Source: Amarolinea aalborgensis (GTDB lineage: Bacteria > Chloroflexota > Anaerolineae > SSC4 > Amarolineaceae). From it: a stretch of 64,000 nt of DNA. Positions 49,135 through 57,694 of the stretch are shown here, piece after piece. Position numbers and translations under genes: made by a program. Under the pieces are notes generated by a model. The model had not been told where the DNA came from. It made no database searches and saw only the letters and a program-made list of their open reading frames with translations. The stretch spans positions 51,753 through 115,752 of the forward strand of contig NZ_UETR01000013.1 of the NCBI RefSeq assembly GCF_900491745.1, read 5' to 3'. The first letter of the stretch is position 1. The number at the start of each line of letters is the position of its first letter.

Positions 49135-49325
49135 AGCAAACCCGGTCTTTGTACCAGCGCCTCAAGCCCGCAGATGCTCTTCGATCGGCGCTATTTGCCC
49201 TGCCACGTGATTTCTATCCGTGACAAGATCCTGCCGACGCTCGCCAAGCACGACCTTCGTTTCGCTGTCCAGCGTTCGCCCCAGGTCCTTGTCCACCGCG
49301 GCGCTGTCATTCGACCAACTGTAAT
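49135..49325 (-). pseudogene. Second remnant of the EAD/coiled-coil gene end
   Basis: Directly after hicA the sequence matches 46565-46735 of the intact EAD/coiled-coil gene (AAGCAAACCCGGTC, CAGCGTTCGCCCCAGG) with many substitutions. The copy is cut off near 49325 and is not translatable. It shows that hicA and a convergent EAD/coiled-coil gene were ancestral neighbours. Confidence 0.75.
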
Positions 49326-49423
49326 CCCTGTGCGACAATTACCTTTCATATGGGCTATTCCGTACGATGAGCCGATTATGCCATACAGGAAATCATCATA
49401 GCAAATACTGAAAGGATGAGCCG

Positions 49424-50350
49424 ATGGGATTCAAGCGACGCCGCCTGGCCTGGCTGCTGATGGCGCTGGCTGTGCTGACGCTGTGGATGCTGAACGCCAG
49501 TCAGCCCGGCGCCGCGGTCGAGGGCTGCCTGGCGGCCTGCGCCAACGCCGCGCGGCCGGACGATGGCAGCGTGCGCATCGTTTCGCTGAACGTGCTGCAT
49601 GACTTTCCGCGCTTTGCCTACTTGCCGCAGCGCCTCGATCTGATCGCGGCCGAAATCCGACGCCTGGATGCCGACATCGTGCTGCTGCAGGAAGCGCCGT
49701 GGACGTGGCGCGTGGGGTCGGGCGCGGCCTACCTGGGCCGGGCCACCGGGCTGAACTATGGTTTTCTACGCGCCAACGGCAACCGCTGGGCCATTCTCTT
49801 CGAAGAAGGCGAGGCCATTCTCAGCCGATTTCCCCTGCGCGACGTGAGGTTCACGGAACTGCGGCCACGCGAAGCGCCTTTCCAGCACCGCGTGGCCGTG
49901 AGCGCGGTCGTGGACACGGCGTTGGGGCCGCTGCGCGTCGTCAGCGCGCACCTGGCCAATCAGAACCCAACGGTCAACCAGGCGCAGGCAGCCAGCCTGG
50001 CGCAGTTTGTCGCCGCCCAGCCAGGGCCGACCATCATTAGCGGCGACTTCAACGCCGCCGCGGACAGCGCCGCGATTCGCGCTCTGCAGCCTGCCTGGGT
50101 GGACAGCTTCGCCGCGGTGCGGCCCGACGACCCCGGCTTGACCTGCTGCGTGGATGACCTGACCGCGCCGCCGGACGAACCGTTGGAGGAGCGCATTGAT
50201 TACCTCTTTCTATCGCCGGGGCCAGCCTCCGCCTGGCGCGTGCGCGCCAGCCAACGCCTCTTCACCGCGCCCCAACTCACCCCCGCGGGTCGCATCTGGG
50301 CGTCCGATCACATCGGACTATGGCTGGTGCTCGAATCGTTGCCGAAGTAA
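49424..50350 (+). CDS. Endonuclease/exonuclease/phosphatase (EEP) family protein with membrane anchor
   Basis: A 308-residue protein with AAGGATG before the ATG and an N-terminal membrane segment (RLAWLLMALAVLTLWML). EEP motifs are VRIVSLNVLHDF, DADIVLLQEAP (metal Glu), VVSAHLANQN, PTIISGDFNAAADSAAI, ERIDYLFLSPG and the final His in WASDHIGLWL. The active site would face outward. A substrate such as DNA, phosphoinositide or another phosphodiester cannot be chosen. Confidence 0.86.
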   Translation: MGFKRRRLAWLLMALAVLTLWMLNASQPGAAVEGCLAACANAARPDDGSVRIVSLNVLHDFPRFAYLPQRLDLIAAEIRRLDADIVLLQEAPWTWRVGSGAAYLGRATGLNYGFLRANGNRWAILFEEGEAILSRFPLRDVRFTELRPREAPFQHRVAVSAVVDTALGPLRVVSAHLANQNPTVNQAQAASLAQFVAAQPGPTIISGDFNAAADSAAIRALQPAWVDSFAAVRPDDPGLTCCVDDLTAPPDEPLEERIDYLFLSPGPASAWRVRASQRLFTAPQLTPAGRIWASDHIGLWLVLESLPK

Positions 50351-50370
50351 TGGATTGATATTAAGAGGAT

Positions 50371-52623
50371 ATGATGAACCGACCATCGCTGACTACCTGG
50401 CGCCGACTTGCGACCATCCTGGTCGTGCTGCTGATCAGCGCCGCGGCGCTTGGGCTGCGGCTGCGCGCAACGCAACTGCTTCCGATTGACTATGACGAGG
50501 ATGACTACCTCGGCGCGGCCCAGCGCTATGCCCAGTTCTTGGCCGCGGGCGATGTGCGGGGTCTGGTGGACTATGCCTACAACTACGAACATCCCCCGCT
50601 GACCAAACTGCTGTACGGCGCGGCGATTCTGCCGCTGCCGCCGGCGCCGCTCTTGCCTGAGCGGCCCTCGACCGACCCGCCCGCCAAGTCGCTGCCGCAG
50701 CCCCATTTTCGCATCGCCCGCACGGTGTCGGCCGTGCTGGGCGCGCTGGAGGTGCTGGCGCTGACGATACTGCAGCCGTTGGCCGGGCTGCTGCTTGCTG
50801 TCCATACCTGGACGATCAAGTACACCAGCCAGGTGATGCTGGAACCGCTGCCATCGCTGACCAGCCTGCTGACCGTGCTGTTCTATATCAACTCCCGTCG
50901 CAGCCGCAGCTCTGGTAGAATCCGGGCGGCGACAGGCTGGTCCATCCTCTCCGCTGTGGCGTTGGGCTTGACGGCCGCGTCGAAGTACACCTACTGCATC
51001 GTGGCGCTGGCGATCGCGGCCGATGCCGTTTGGCTGGCGCTCGCTGCCAGATCGCTGCGTGACGATGCCGCTGCCAGGACGCTGCGTGACGATGCAGGTG
51101 CATTGGATCACCCACTGCGCGCCGCCATCTTCGAGCTGCTCCTGTGGGGCTTGATTGCGCTCGCCATCTTCTTTGCGGCCAACCCACGCCTGTGGTCGGA
51201 CCCATTCGGCCGCCTGGCGCAATCGCTGCGCTACCACGGCGAGTACGCGCAAAGCGCCCACGTGCAGCAGTACAACTTCCCCTTCTGGCAGCCGTTGGTC
51301 TACCTGCTCGGACCGGTGCCCTGGCACCCAGGCGTCTTCGTCGTCATGCTCGACACCTTCATCACGGTCCTGGCCGGCCTGGGGCTGGGCCGGCTGTGGC
51401 GGGAATACCGGGTCTGCGCGTTGTGGCTGGCGATCGGGCTGGGGTTTCTGCTGGTCTGGCCCACGAAGTGGCCGCAGTACATCCTGACGATCACTGCGCC
51501 GCTCTCGTTGGCGGCTGGACTGGGTTTTCGGGCCGCACTCTGGGAGCCGCTGCTCCGTTCAGTGCAGCGCCGCCGGGCGGATGGCAGGACGGCTGCCGCG
51601 GCGCGGCACGCGGCGGCAGCCCAGCGCGTGGCCCGCCGCGATGCCAGGCGCGCCATACCCTGGCTCACGCCGGGGATCATCGCGCTGAGCCTGCTTGCGC
51701 TATTTCCTCTCATCTACCAGGCGGCCGTGGCGCTGACCGACTTCAACGCCATCTCGATCCGGGACGGGATTCAGGGCGGCGTGTGGCGTGCGGTGTGGCA
51801 GGGACTGACAGGGCAGGCGCAGCCGGTGGCGGTGGGCATCTTCGAGAGCGTGACGCGGACCAAGGAGGTGCATTGGGCCGGACCCAGCGTGCTTATTCAA
51901 CTTCTGGGAGGCGCTGAGCCAGACCTGCTGGCCTTCAACCTCCTGTGGGCGGCCCTCTCCGTGTCGCTGCAGGCCGTGTTGGGGGTGGCCGCGGCGTTGA
52001 TGCTTCATCGGCGCGGCGTGCGTGGGCGCAATGTCTGGCGGACGATCTTCATCCTGCCCTGGGCCATCCCGGAATTTGTCGGCGCGCTGATCTGGCTGCG
52101 CATTCTTGAGCCGGGCTTCGGCTGGCTGGCGTTGGCGCAGGGCATTCCCGCGGATGCACTGCGTGCGCAAGCGGTCGCCGGCCCGAACGCGACCCTGGTG
52201 CAGCTGCTCGTGGCTGCCACCTGGTACGGCTTCCCCCTGATCATGCTGGCCGCTACGGCTTCCTTGAAACTGACGCCAGACGAGGTCTACGATGCGGCCG
52301 CGATGGACGGCGCCGTCGGCTGGCAGCGCTTCCGTTGGATTACGTGGCCGCTGATGCTGCCGCTCCTGGCGCCTGCGCTCTTCGTGCGCGGCATTTTCGC
52401 CTTCAACCAGTTCTACCTGTTCTACACGATGCGCGTGGAGCCGCCCACCATCACGCTGGCGACGGCGTCGTACTACTTGTTCACGCCCACCGGCTACTTC
52501 GGCGGCCAGTTTGCCGTCTCGGCGGCGATCAACATTTTCACGGTGCTGGTGCTGCTGGGGCTGATCCTGTGGCTGGCCCGACTGACGCGCGGCGAAGCGA
52601 CGGAGGAGGTGACTTATGCATAG
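50371..52623 (+). CDS. Fusion of GT39-like glycosyltransferase and MalF-like ABC permease
   Basis: A 750-residue membrane protein in one uninterrupted frame. Residues 1-395 match GT-C family 39/ArnT-like transferases: acidic loop PIDYDEDDYLGAAQRYA, EHPPLTKLLYGAAIL, LTAASKYTYCIV and VWPTKWPQYILTIT. A basic linker (about 395-428) follows. Residues 429-750 are a MalF-type permease with the EAA loop DEVYDAAAMDGAVGWQRF and ILPWAIPEFVGALIW. A 9-residue tandem repeat (AARSLRDDA, AARTLRDDA) lies at about 225-243. The next gene is MalG-like and overlaps by 8 bases. No binding protein or ATPase is nearby. The fusion may be recent. Confidence 0.8.
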   Translation: MMNRPSLTTWRRLATILVVLLISAAALGLRLRATQLLPIDYDEDDYLGAAQRYAQFLAAGDVRGLVDYAYNYEHPPLTKLLYGAAILPLPPAPLLPERPSTDPPAKSLPQPHFRIARTVSAVLGALEVLALTILQPLAGLLLAVHTWTIKYTSQVMLEPLPSLTSLLTVLFYINSRRSRSSGRIRAATGWSILSAVALGLTAASKYTYCIVALAIAADAVWLALAARSLRDDAAARTLRDDAGALDHPLRAAIFELLLWGLIALAIFFAANPRLWSDPFGRLAQSLRYHGEYAQSAHVQQYNFPFWQPLVYLLGPVPWHPGVFVVMLDTFITVLAGLGLGRLWREYRVCALWLAIGLGFLLVWPTKWPQYILTITAPLSLAAGLGFRAALWEPLLRSVQRRRADGRTAAAARHAAAAQRVARRDARRAIPWLTPGIIALSLLALFPLIYQAAVALTDFNAISIRDGIQGGVWRAVWQGLTGQAQPVAVGIFESVTRTKEVHWAGPSVLIQLLGGAEPDLLAFNLLWAALSVSLQAVLGVAAALMLHRRGVRGRNVWRTIFILPWAIPEFVGALIWLRILEPGFGWLALAQGIPADALRAQAVAGPNATLVQLLVAATWYGFPLIMLAATASLKLTPDEVYDAAAMDGAVGWQRFRWITWPLMLPLLAPALFVRGIFAFNQFYLFYTMRVEPPTITLATASYYLFTPTGYFGGQFAVSAAINIFTVLVLLGLILWLARLTRGEATEEVTYA

Positions 52624-53464
52624 GTTGACCAGGTGGCAGCAGACGCGATATCAGGCCGGACTGACCCTGATTGCCCTGTTCGTGCTGATCCCGCTGTGGG
52701 GCATCGTCTACCTGGCGTTCGACGGCGGAGTCAAAGGCTGGCCCACGACGTTCCGGGTTTGGCCGGAGCAATTCACCCTGGCCGTGTTTGCACGGATGTG
52801 GGAGAAGCCGGCGCAGGGCATGCCCTTCCTGGCGCTGCTGCGCAACAGCCTGATCGTGTCGGCCGGCGCGGCGCTGGCATCGGTTGCCCTGGGCGCCAGC
52901 ATGGCATATGCGTTCGCCCGCTATCGCTTCCCTGGCCGGCGCTGGGGGCTGTTCGGGCTGCTGCTCGGTGTGCTGCTGCCTCCGGTGGCCCTGATGGTGC
53001 CGCTCTACCTGCTGCTCTCCGCCATGGGCATCCGCACGACCCTCTTCGGGCTGACCGTGGTCTACACCTCGTTCGCCATGCCGTTTTGTATCTGGAACAT
53101 GCGCGCCGCGTTTCAGGCGGTCGCGCTCGAGCTGGAGGAATCGGCTTTCCTGGACGGCGCCTCGCCGTGGACTGCGTTCTGGCGCATCACCCTGCCGTTG
53201 GCCTTGCCGGCCATCGCGGTTGCCGGGCTGATCGCCTTCCTGATTGGCTATTCGGAGTTCGCCATGGGCTGGCTCTTCGTGGACAAAGCGCAAAATGTGA
53301 CGTTGGCAATGGCGATCTCCGGCATGATCCAGTCGTCTTACCTCGATTCGTGGGCCAACCTGGCGGCGTTGGCGCTCATGATGAGCCTGCCGGTCGTCGT
53401 CATTTTCCTCGGCGCGCAGCGCTATCTGATTGACCGGCTGCTGCTTGGCCCCGTGGAGAGTTGA
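52616..53464 (+). CDS. MalG-like ABC sugar permease
   Basis: A 282-residue permease with six membrane segments. The EAA loop is LEESAFLDGASPWTAFWRIT followed by LPLALPAIAV, and the family end GAQRYLIDRLLLGPVES is present. It overlaps the fusion gene by 8 bases, so the MalF-like half and this protein form the pair of a carbohydrate importer. The ATPase is probably a shared one elsewhere on the chromosome, as is common in this family. Confidence 0.88.
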   Translation: MHRLTRWQQTRYQAGLTLIALFVLIPLWGIVYLAFDGGVKGWPTTFRVWPEQFTLAVFARMWEKPAQGMPFLALLRNSLIVSAGAALASVALGASMAYAFARYRFPGRRWGLFGLLLGVLLPPVALMVPLYLLLSAMGIRTTLFGLTVVYTSFAMPFCIWNMRAAFQAVALELEESAFLDGASPWTAFWRITLPLALPAIAVAGLIAFLIGYSEFAMGWLFVDKAQNVTLAMAISGMIQSSYLDSWANLAALALMMSLPVVVIFLGAQRYLIDRLLLGPVES

Positions 53465-53640
53465 ATGGCTCTGGAATTCTGCGCGAGAGACTTGTTGATC
53501 TCCTGCAACCCTGGTACAATGACAACTCCAAAAGCCGGATGGTTCAAGGCCCCTCTCGCTTGCTGGCCTGTTTCACTCCAGACTGCTGATGTCAAACTCA
53601 CTGATCGGATTTTGTGAACCATGCCGATCGTTGATTCCAG
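53465..53640. other. Intergenic region, nothing recognised
   Basis: Between the MalG-like gene and the MITE-like element I see no gene, promoter or terminator with a T-run. Confidence 0.3.
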
Positions 53641-53824
53641 GTAACTATTCAGGCGGCGCGCCGTGGCAAGCGAGCGATTGAAATCGCGCCTGATGGGCGT
53701 TCCGCCAGGCGTCCACCTGAGTGGACGCGGCGCCGGTCGGCTCCGGCCGACCTGGCGGCGGCACGCCCTTGCGGCCCGAATTCATTCGGCGGCTGCAGTC
53801 GGCGCAGGATGCCTGAATAGTTAC
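53641..53824. mobile_element. MITE-like element with 14-bp terminal inverted repeats, containing repeat copy B
   Basis: GTAACTATTCAGGC (53641-53654) and GCCTGAATAGTTAC (53811-53824) are perfect inverted repeats flanking 156 bp. Inside, 53673-53791 is copy B of the dispersed repeat found at 38273-38491, sharing AGCGATTGAAATCGC and GGCCCGAATTCATTCGGCG. There is no coding capacity. No target duplication is obvious. Confidence 0.7.
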
Positions 53825-53860
53825 GACAGACCGAAGTTATCTTTCGCCGAAGGGCACATT

Positions 53861-56800
53861 ATGTCCAACTATCGAATTCGCCACAGCGCACTCATCCTGT
53901 TGATTCTCATGTTGCTTCCACTGCTGGCCGCGTGCAATGAGGAGCCGCCTGACACGCCGACTGCTGCCGTCACGCCGTCGCCCACCGCGCGGGCGCGGCC
54001 GGGCACGAAGACACCCCTGCCGCCGGTCAAACCCAGCTATTCCAGTCCTGACCTGGCCTTTAGTCTGGATTATCCAAGCGATTGGCGCGTGTCCGACAAA
54101 AACGCCAGCAGCGATGGTGTGCTCTTCTACGTGGGCGACCGCGAGACCTCGCTGTGGGTGCAGCGCCAGGAATTCGGCGGCGCCGCCGACGCGGCCAATC
54201 GCGCCGGCATCGCTTATCTCAAAGGCGTGAACTCACGACCAGGCATCAGCCAGGTTGTGTATCAGAATGAGCCCACCGTCTATCGCGCCGGCGGCCTCGA
54301 TGGCCTGCGGCTGGACTACAGCTACGTCGCCCGCAATAAGACGCCGCAGCAGGGCGTCTTTATTGCCGTGACGACCGCTGAAGGCCACACCTACCTTCTG
54401 AACTTCGAGGCGCCGCAGGCTGTCTACCCCAGCGACGTCAGTATTTTCACGGCGATGCTGCAGACCCTGCGCATCAGCGGCGTTGCCGTGGATCCCGCGA
54501 ACCCTGTCAGCAAACCGCCAACGGATCGCAGCGCGGAGGCCGAATGGCTCATCATGCTCTACGTGGACGCCGATGACAACATCCTCGAACGCGACATGAT
54601 GGTTGATCTCAACGAGGTCGAACGCGTTGGTTCCAGCGACCAGGTGCACATTGTGGCCCAGGTGGATCGCTACAAGGGGGCGTTCAGCGGCATGGGCAAC
54701 TGGACGTCCACCAAGCGCTTCTACATCACCAAAGACGACGACCTGGGCAAGCTCAGTTCGCCAGAACTGGCCGACCTGGGGGAACTGAATATGGCGGACG
54801 GCCAGACGCTCAGCGACTTCATCACCTGGGCCGTGGTCAACTACCCGGCGCGCAAACACGCGTTGATCCTGTCCGACCATGGCTCGGGTTGGCCGGGCGG
54901 TTTCAGCGATCCGGCGCCGGGCGGCCAGGGGCGGGACAAGTTGGCGCTGGCAGAAGAGATGGATGACAATCTGTGGCTGATGGAGCTGGACACGGCGCTT
55001 GGCGCTGCGCGCCAGAAAACCGGCCTGGACAAATTCGAATTGATCGGATTCGACGCCTGCCTGATGGGCATGTTGGAGGTCTACACCACGCTGACTCCCC
55101 ATGCCCGCTATGCCGTGGCTTCGGAGGAAGTGGAACCGGCGTTGGGGTGGGCGTACGCCGGCTTTCTCAGCCAGTTGAGCGCCAACCCGGCGATGAATGG
55201 CGCAGACTTGGGGCGCGCCATCGTCAACAGCTACATCGCGCAGGATCAACGAATCCTTGATGCCACCGCGCGACGCCAGCTGCTCAAAGAAAATGACATG
55301 GACGAGAGCCTGGATTCGCCCAGCGTGGTCAAAGAGTTCAGCGTGGATGTCACCCTGGCCGCGGTTGACCTGAACGCCGTCCCTACGCTGAACCAAGCCG
55401 TGAATCGCCTCAGCACGCAGCTGGCGGGCCTGGAGCGCAGCAAGATCACCGGCGCCCGCGCCAACGCGCAGAGCTTTGAGAACGCTTTTGACGATAGCGC
55501 CTCGTCTCCGTACATTGACCTGGGACACTTCGTGAAATTGCTGCGCTCGCAGAGCGGCAGCGCAGCGGTCAAGCAGGCGGCGGACGCCGTGCTGGCCGCG
55601 ATGGGGCAAGTCGTTGTCGCCCAACGCCACGGGCCAGAGCGCCCCGGCGCGACTGGCATCTCGATCTATTTCCCCAGCCGCACGCTCTTCCGCACCCAAG
55701 ACAATTGGCAGTACACGCGCATTGCCAGCCGTTTTGCGCAGGTTTCTGGTTGGGACGATTTCCTGGCTGCGCATTATGGCAGCCGGCGCAGCGATGCCGC
55801 GCCCAAGCGCACCGTCACCCGGTTCGCGACGCTGAGCAAGCCGATCCAGATCGAACCTCTGCGTTTGTCCGCCACCACGGCCGCCGCCGGCCGGCCCGTC
55901 AATCTACAAACGACGATCAGCGGCCGGAACCTGGGCTTTGTCTACCACTTCATCGGTCGCACGCTGCCGGAGGAGCAAGCCATTCTGATCGAAGACATGG
56001 ACTATGTCATGGCTGATGATACGCAGGAGATTGACGGCGTTGCCTATCCAGCCTGGCCGGCAGAGGATGTGGCGGTGGACCTGGACTGGGAACCGACGCT
56101 GTTCAGTATCAGCGATGGCGTCACCACAACGCCGGCGCTCTTGATGCCAGCAGCCTATGGCGATACCCCGACCTACACCGTGGAAGGCATCTACCGCTTT
56201 GCCGATGGCAGCTCAGAGCGTTTCGCGCGCATTTCTTTTCGCGACGGACGCCTGACGCAGGTGCTCGGCTATCCGCGGCTGAGCAACCTGGGCGCGCCGC
56301 GCGCTATCACCCCCGCGCCTGGCGATACGTTCACCGTGCTGCAGCAAATGCGCAAGGTGGGCAGCGCGGCCATGGATCCGCTCGATGCCGTCAGCGAGCA
56401 GGGCGCTGCCTTCACGCGTGAAGGGGGCACCCTCACCTTTGGCGACACAGCCTGGACAGTCGTCGAAAGGCCCGCGGCGGCGGGCAGTTATGTCATTGGC
56501 GTGATTGCCGACGACCTGGATGGTCAACGCAGCGCACAGTTTGATACCGTCTTTGTGGAAAATGCGCAGGCCGTGGCCGTGAATGGTTTCAAACCCTACA
56601 CCAACTCCGCCCTTGCCATCGCCCTGCTCTACCCCGCCGCCTGGAGTGTGGAAGAGGACGCGGCCAACGACATGGTGTCGTTTACCGACGACAAGAACGG
56701 CGCGTTGGTGCTCGTCGTGCGCGACAGCTACCCCGACGCCGACAGCGCAGACGCCGCCAACGCCCAGGGGCTGACCGACGCGCTGGCTTTGTTCACGGCC

Positions 56801-57649
56801 GACAGCGAACTGAAGAACGTGGTTGTCGCGCCGCAAGCAGAATCGGTGCTGCTGGGCGCGTACCCGGCCATGCAGCGCGGCGTCACGTTCACCCTGGATG
56901 GCGAGCCGCTGCAGGCGCTGGCGGTGGTCTCGTCGCCGACGCGCAATGCCACCTTCACCGTTCTTTTGCTGAGCGCGGCGACCGATTTCCCGACCATGCA
57001 GACCACCTTCCAGCCCCTGCTTGCCAGCTTCGACATCATGCTGACAGGCCTCAACAAGGAGCCGCTGGGATCGCCTGCGCCCAACATCCAGCGCGTCCTG
57101 TGGCAAGACACTTTCAACGCGGATGACAGCGGCCTCACCGAGGACAGCGGCGATTGGGGCGCGGCCGGCTATTCGGCGGCGGGTCAATATGCCGTCAGCT
57201 TGAACCCCTACGGCGGCCCGCTGTATGACTACTATGCCGACGAAAGCCTACCCGCCCGCTTCGTGCTCCAAGCCGCGACCAGCTTCAGCGGCGCGGAGAA
57301 CAACGGCTATGGCCTGATCTTCCAGGTCACTGACAGCGAGCAGTTCTACAGCTTCCAGATCTCGGGCGATGGCTTCTTTGGCGTGGATCGTATTGATGAC
57401 GCGGAAACCGTGACCACCTTGATAGACTGGACGCCGTCGGATTTGATCATGACAGCCGAAAAGGCCATCAACACGCTGACCGTGGCCGGCGATGGCGGCG
57501 CGTATCGCCTGTACATCAATGGCCGACAAGTGGCCAGCTTCAACGACGACCGTTATCAAGGCGGCTCCTTTGGGCTGATTGCCGATAATTACGATGAGGA
57601 GGCTCCGGCCGGCTTCACCTTCGATGAACTCACCCTGGGCGCGCCTTGA
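53861..57649 (+). CDS. Large clostripain-family (C11) lipoprotein peptidase
   Basis: A 1262-residue lipoprotein. ATG 53861 follows AAGGG; the frame extends upstream through the MITE-like element. The signal peptide is LILLILMLLPLLAAC (Cys25). Residues about 50-160 are PsbP-like (SPDLAFSLDYPSDWRVSD). Residues about 205-560 are the caspase-fold C11 domain with catalytic His in ALILSDHGSGWPGG and Cys in LIGFDACLMGMLEVY. A second PsbP-like unit lies near 910-1060 (ALAIALLYPAAWSVEED), and a concanavalin-like domain ends the protein (DSEQFYSFQISGDGFFGVD, YRLYINGRQVASF). It should act outside the cell on proteins after Arg or a similar residue. Confidence 0.87.
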   Translation: MSNYRIRHSALILLILMLLPLLAACNEEPPDTPTAAVTPSPTARARPGTKTPLPPVKPSYSSPDLAFSLDYPSDWRVSDKNASSDGVLFYVGDRETSLWVQRQEFGGAADAANRAGIAYLKGVNSRPGISQVVYQNEPTVYRAGGLDGLRLDYSYVARNKTPQQGVFIAVTTAEGHTYLLNFEAPQAVYPSDVSIFTAMLQTLRISGVAVDPANPVSKPPTDRSAEAEWLIMLYVDADDNILERDMMVDLNEVERVGSSDQVHIVAQVDRYKGAFSGMGNWTSTKRFYITKDDDLGKLSSPELADLGELNMADGQTLSDFITWAVVNYPARKHALILSDHGSGWPGGFSDPAPGGQGRDKLALAEEMDDNLWLMELDTALGAARQKTGLDKFELIGFDACLMGMLEVYTTLTPHARYAVASEEVEPALGWAYAGFLSQLSANPAMNGADLGRAIVNSYIAQDQRILDATARRQLLKENDMDESLDSPSVVKEFSVDVTLAAVDLNAVPTLNQAVNRLSTQLAGLERSKITGARANAQSFENAFDDSASSPYIDLGHFVKLLRSQSGSAAVKQAADAVLAAMGQVVVAQRHGPERPGATGISIYFPSRTLFRTQDNWQYTRIASRFAQVSGWDDFLAAHYGSRRSDAAPKRTVTRFATLSKPIQIEPLRLSATTAAAGRPVNLQTTISGRNLGFVYHFIGRTLPEEQAILIEDMDYVMADDTQEIDGVAYPAWPAEDVAVDLDWEPTLFSISDGVTTTPALLMPAAYGDTPTYTVEGIYRFADGSSERFARISFRDGRLTQVLGYPRLSNLGAPRAITPAPGDTFTVLQQMRKVGSAAMDPLDAVSEQGAAFTREGGTLTFGDTAWTVVERPAAAGSYVIGVIADDLDGQRSAQFDTVFVENAQAVAVNGFKPYTNSALAIALLYPAAWSVEEDAANDMVSFTDDKNGALVLVVRDSYPDADSADAANAQGLTDALALFTADSELKNVVVAPQAESVLLGAYPAMQRGVTFTLDGEPLQALAVVSSPTRNATFTVLLLSAATDFPTMQTTFQPLLASFDIMLTGLNKEPLGSPAPNIQRVLWQDTFNADDSGLTEDSGDWGAAGYSAAGQYAVSLNPYGGPLYDYYADESLPARFVLQAATSFSGAENNGYGLIFQVTDSEQFYSFQISGDGFFGVDRIDDAETVTTLIDWTPSDLIMTAEKAINTLTVAGDGGAYRLYINGRQVASFNDDRYQGGSFGLIADNYDEEAPAGFTFDELTLGAP

Positions 57650-57694
57650 CCCCAAAACGCATCAACAGGACCGACTAGACCGGTCGAAACTGTC

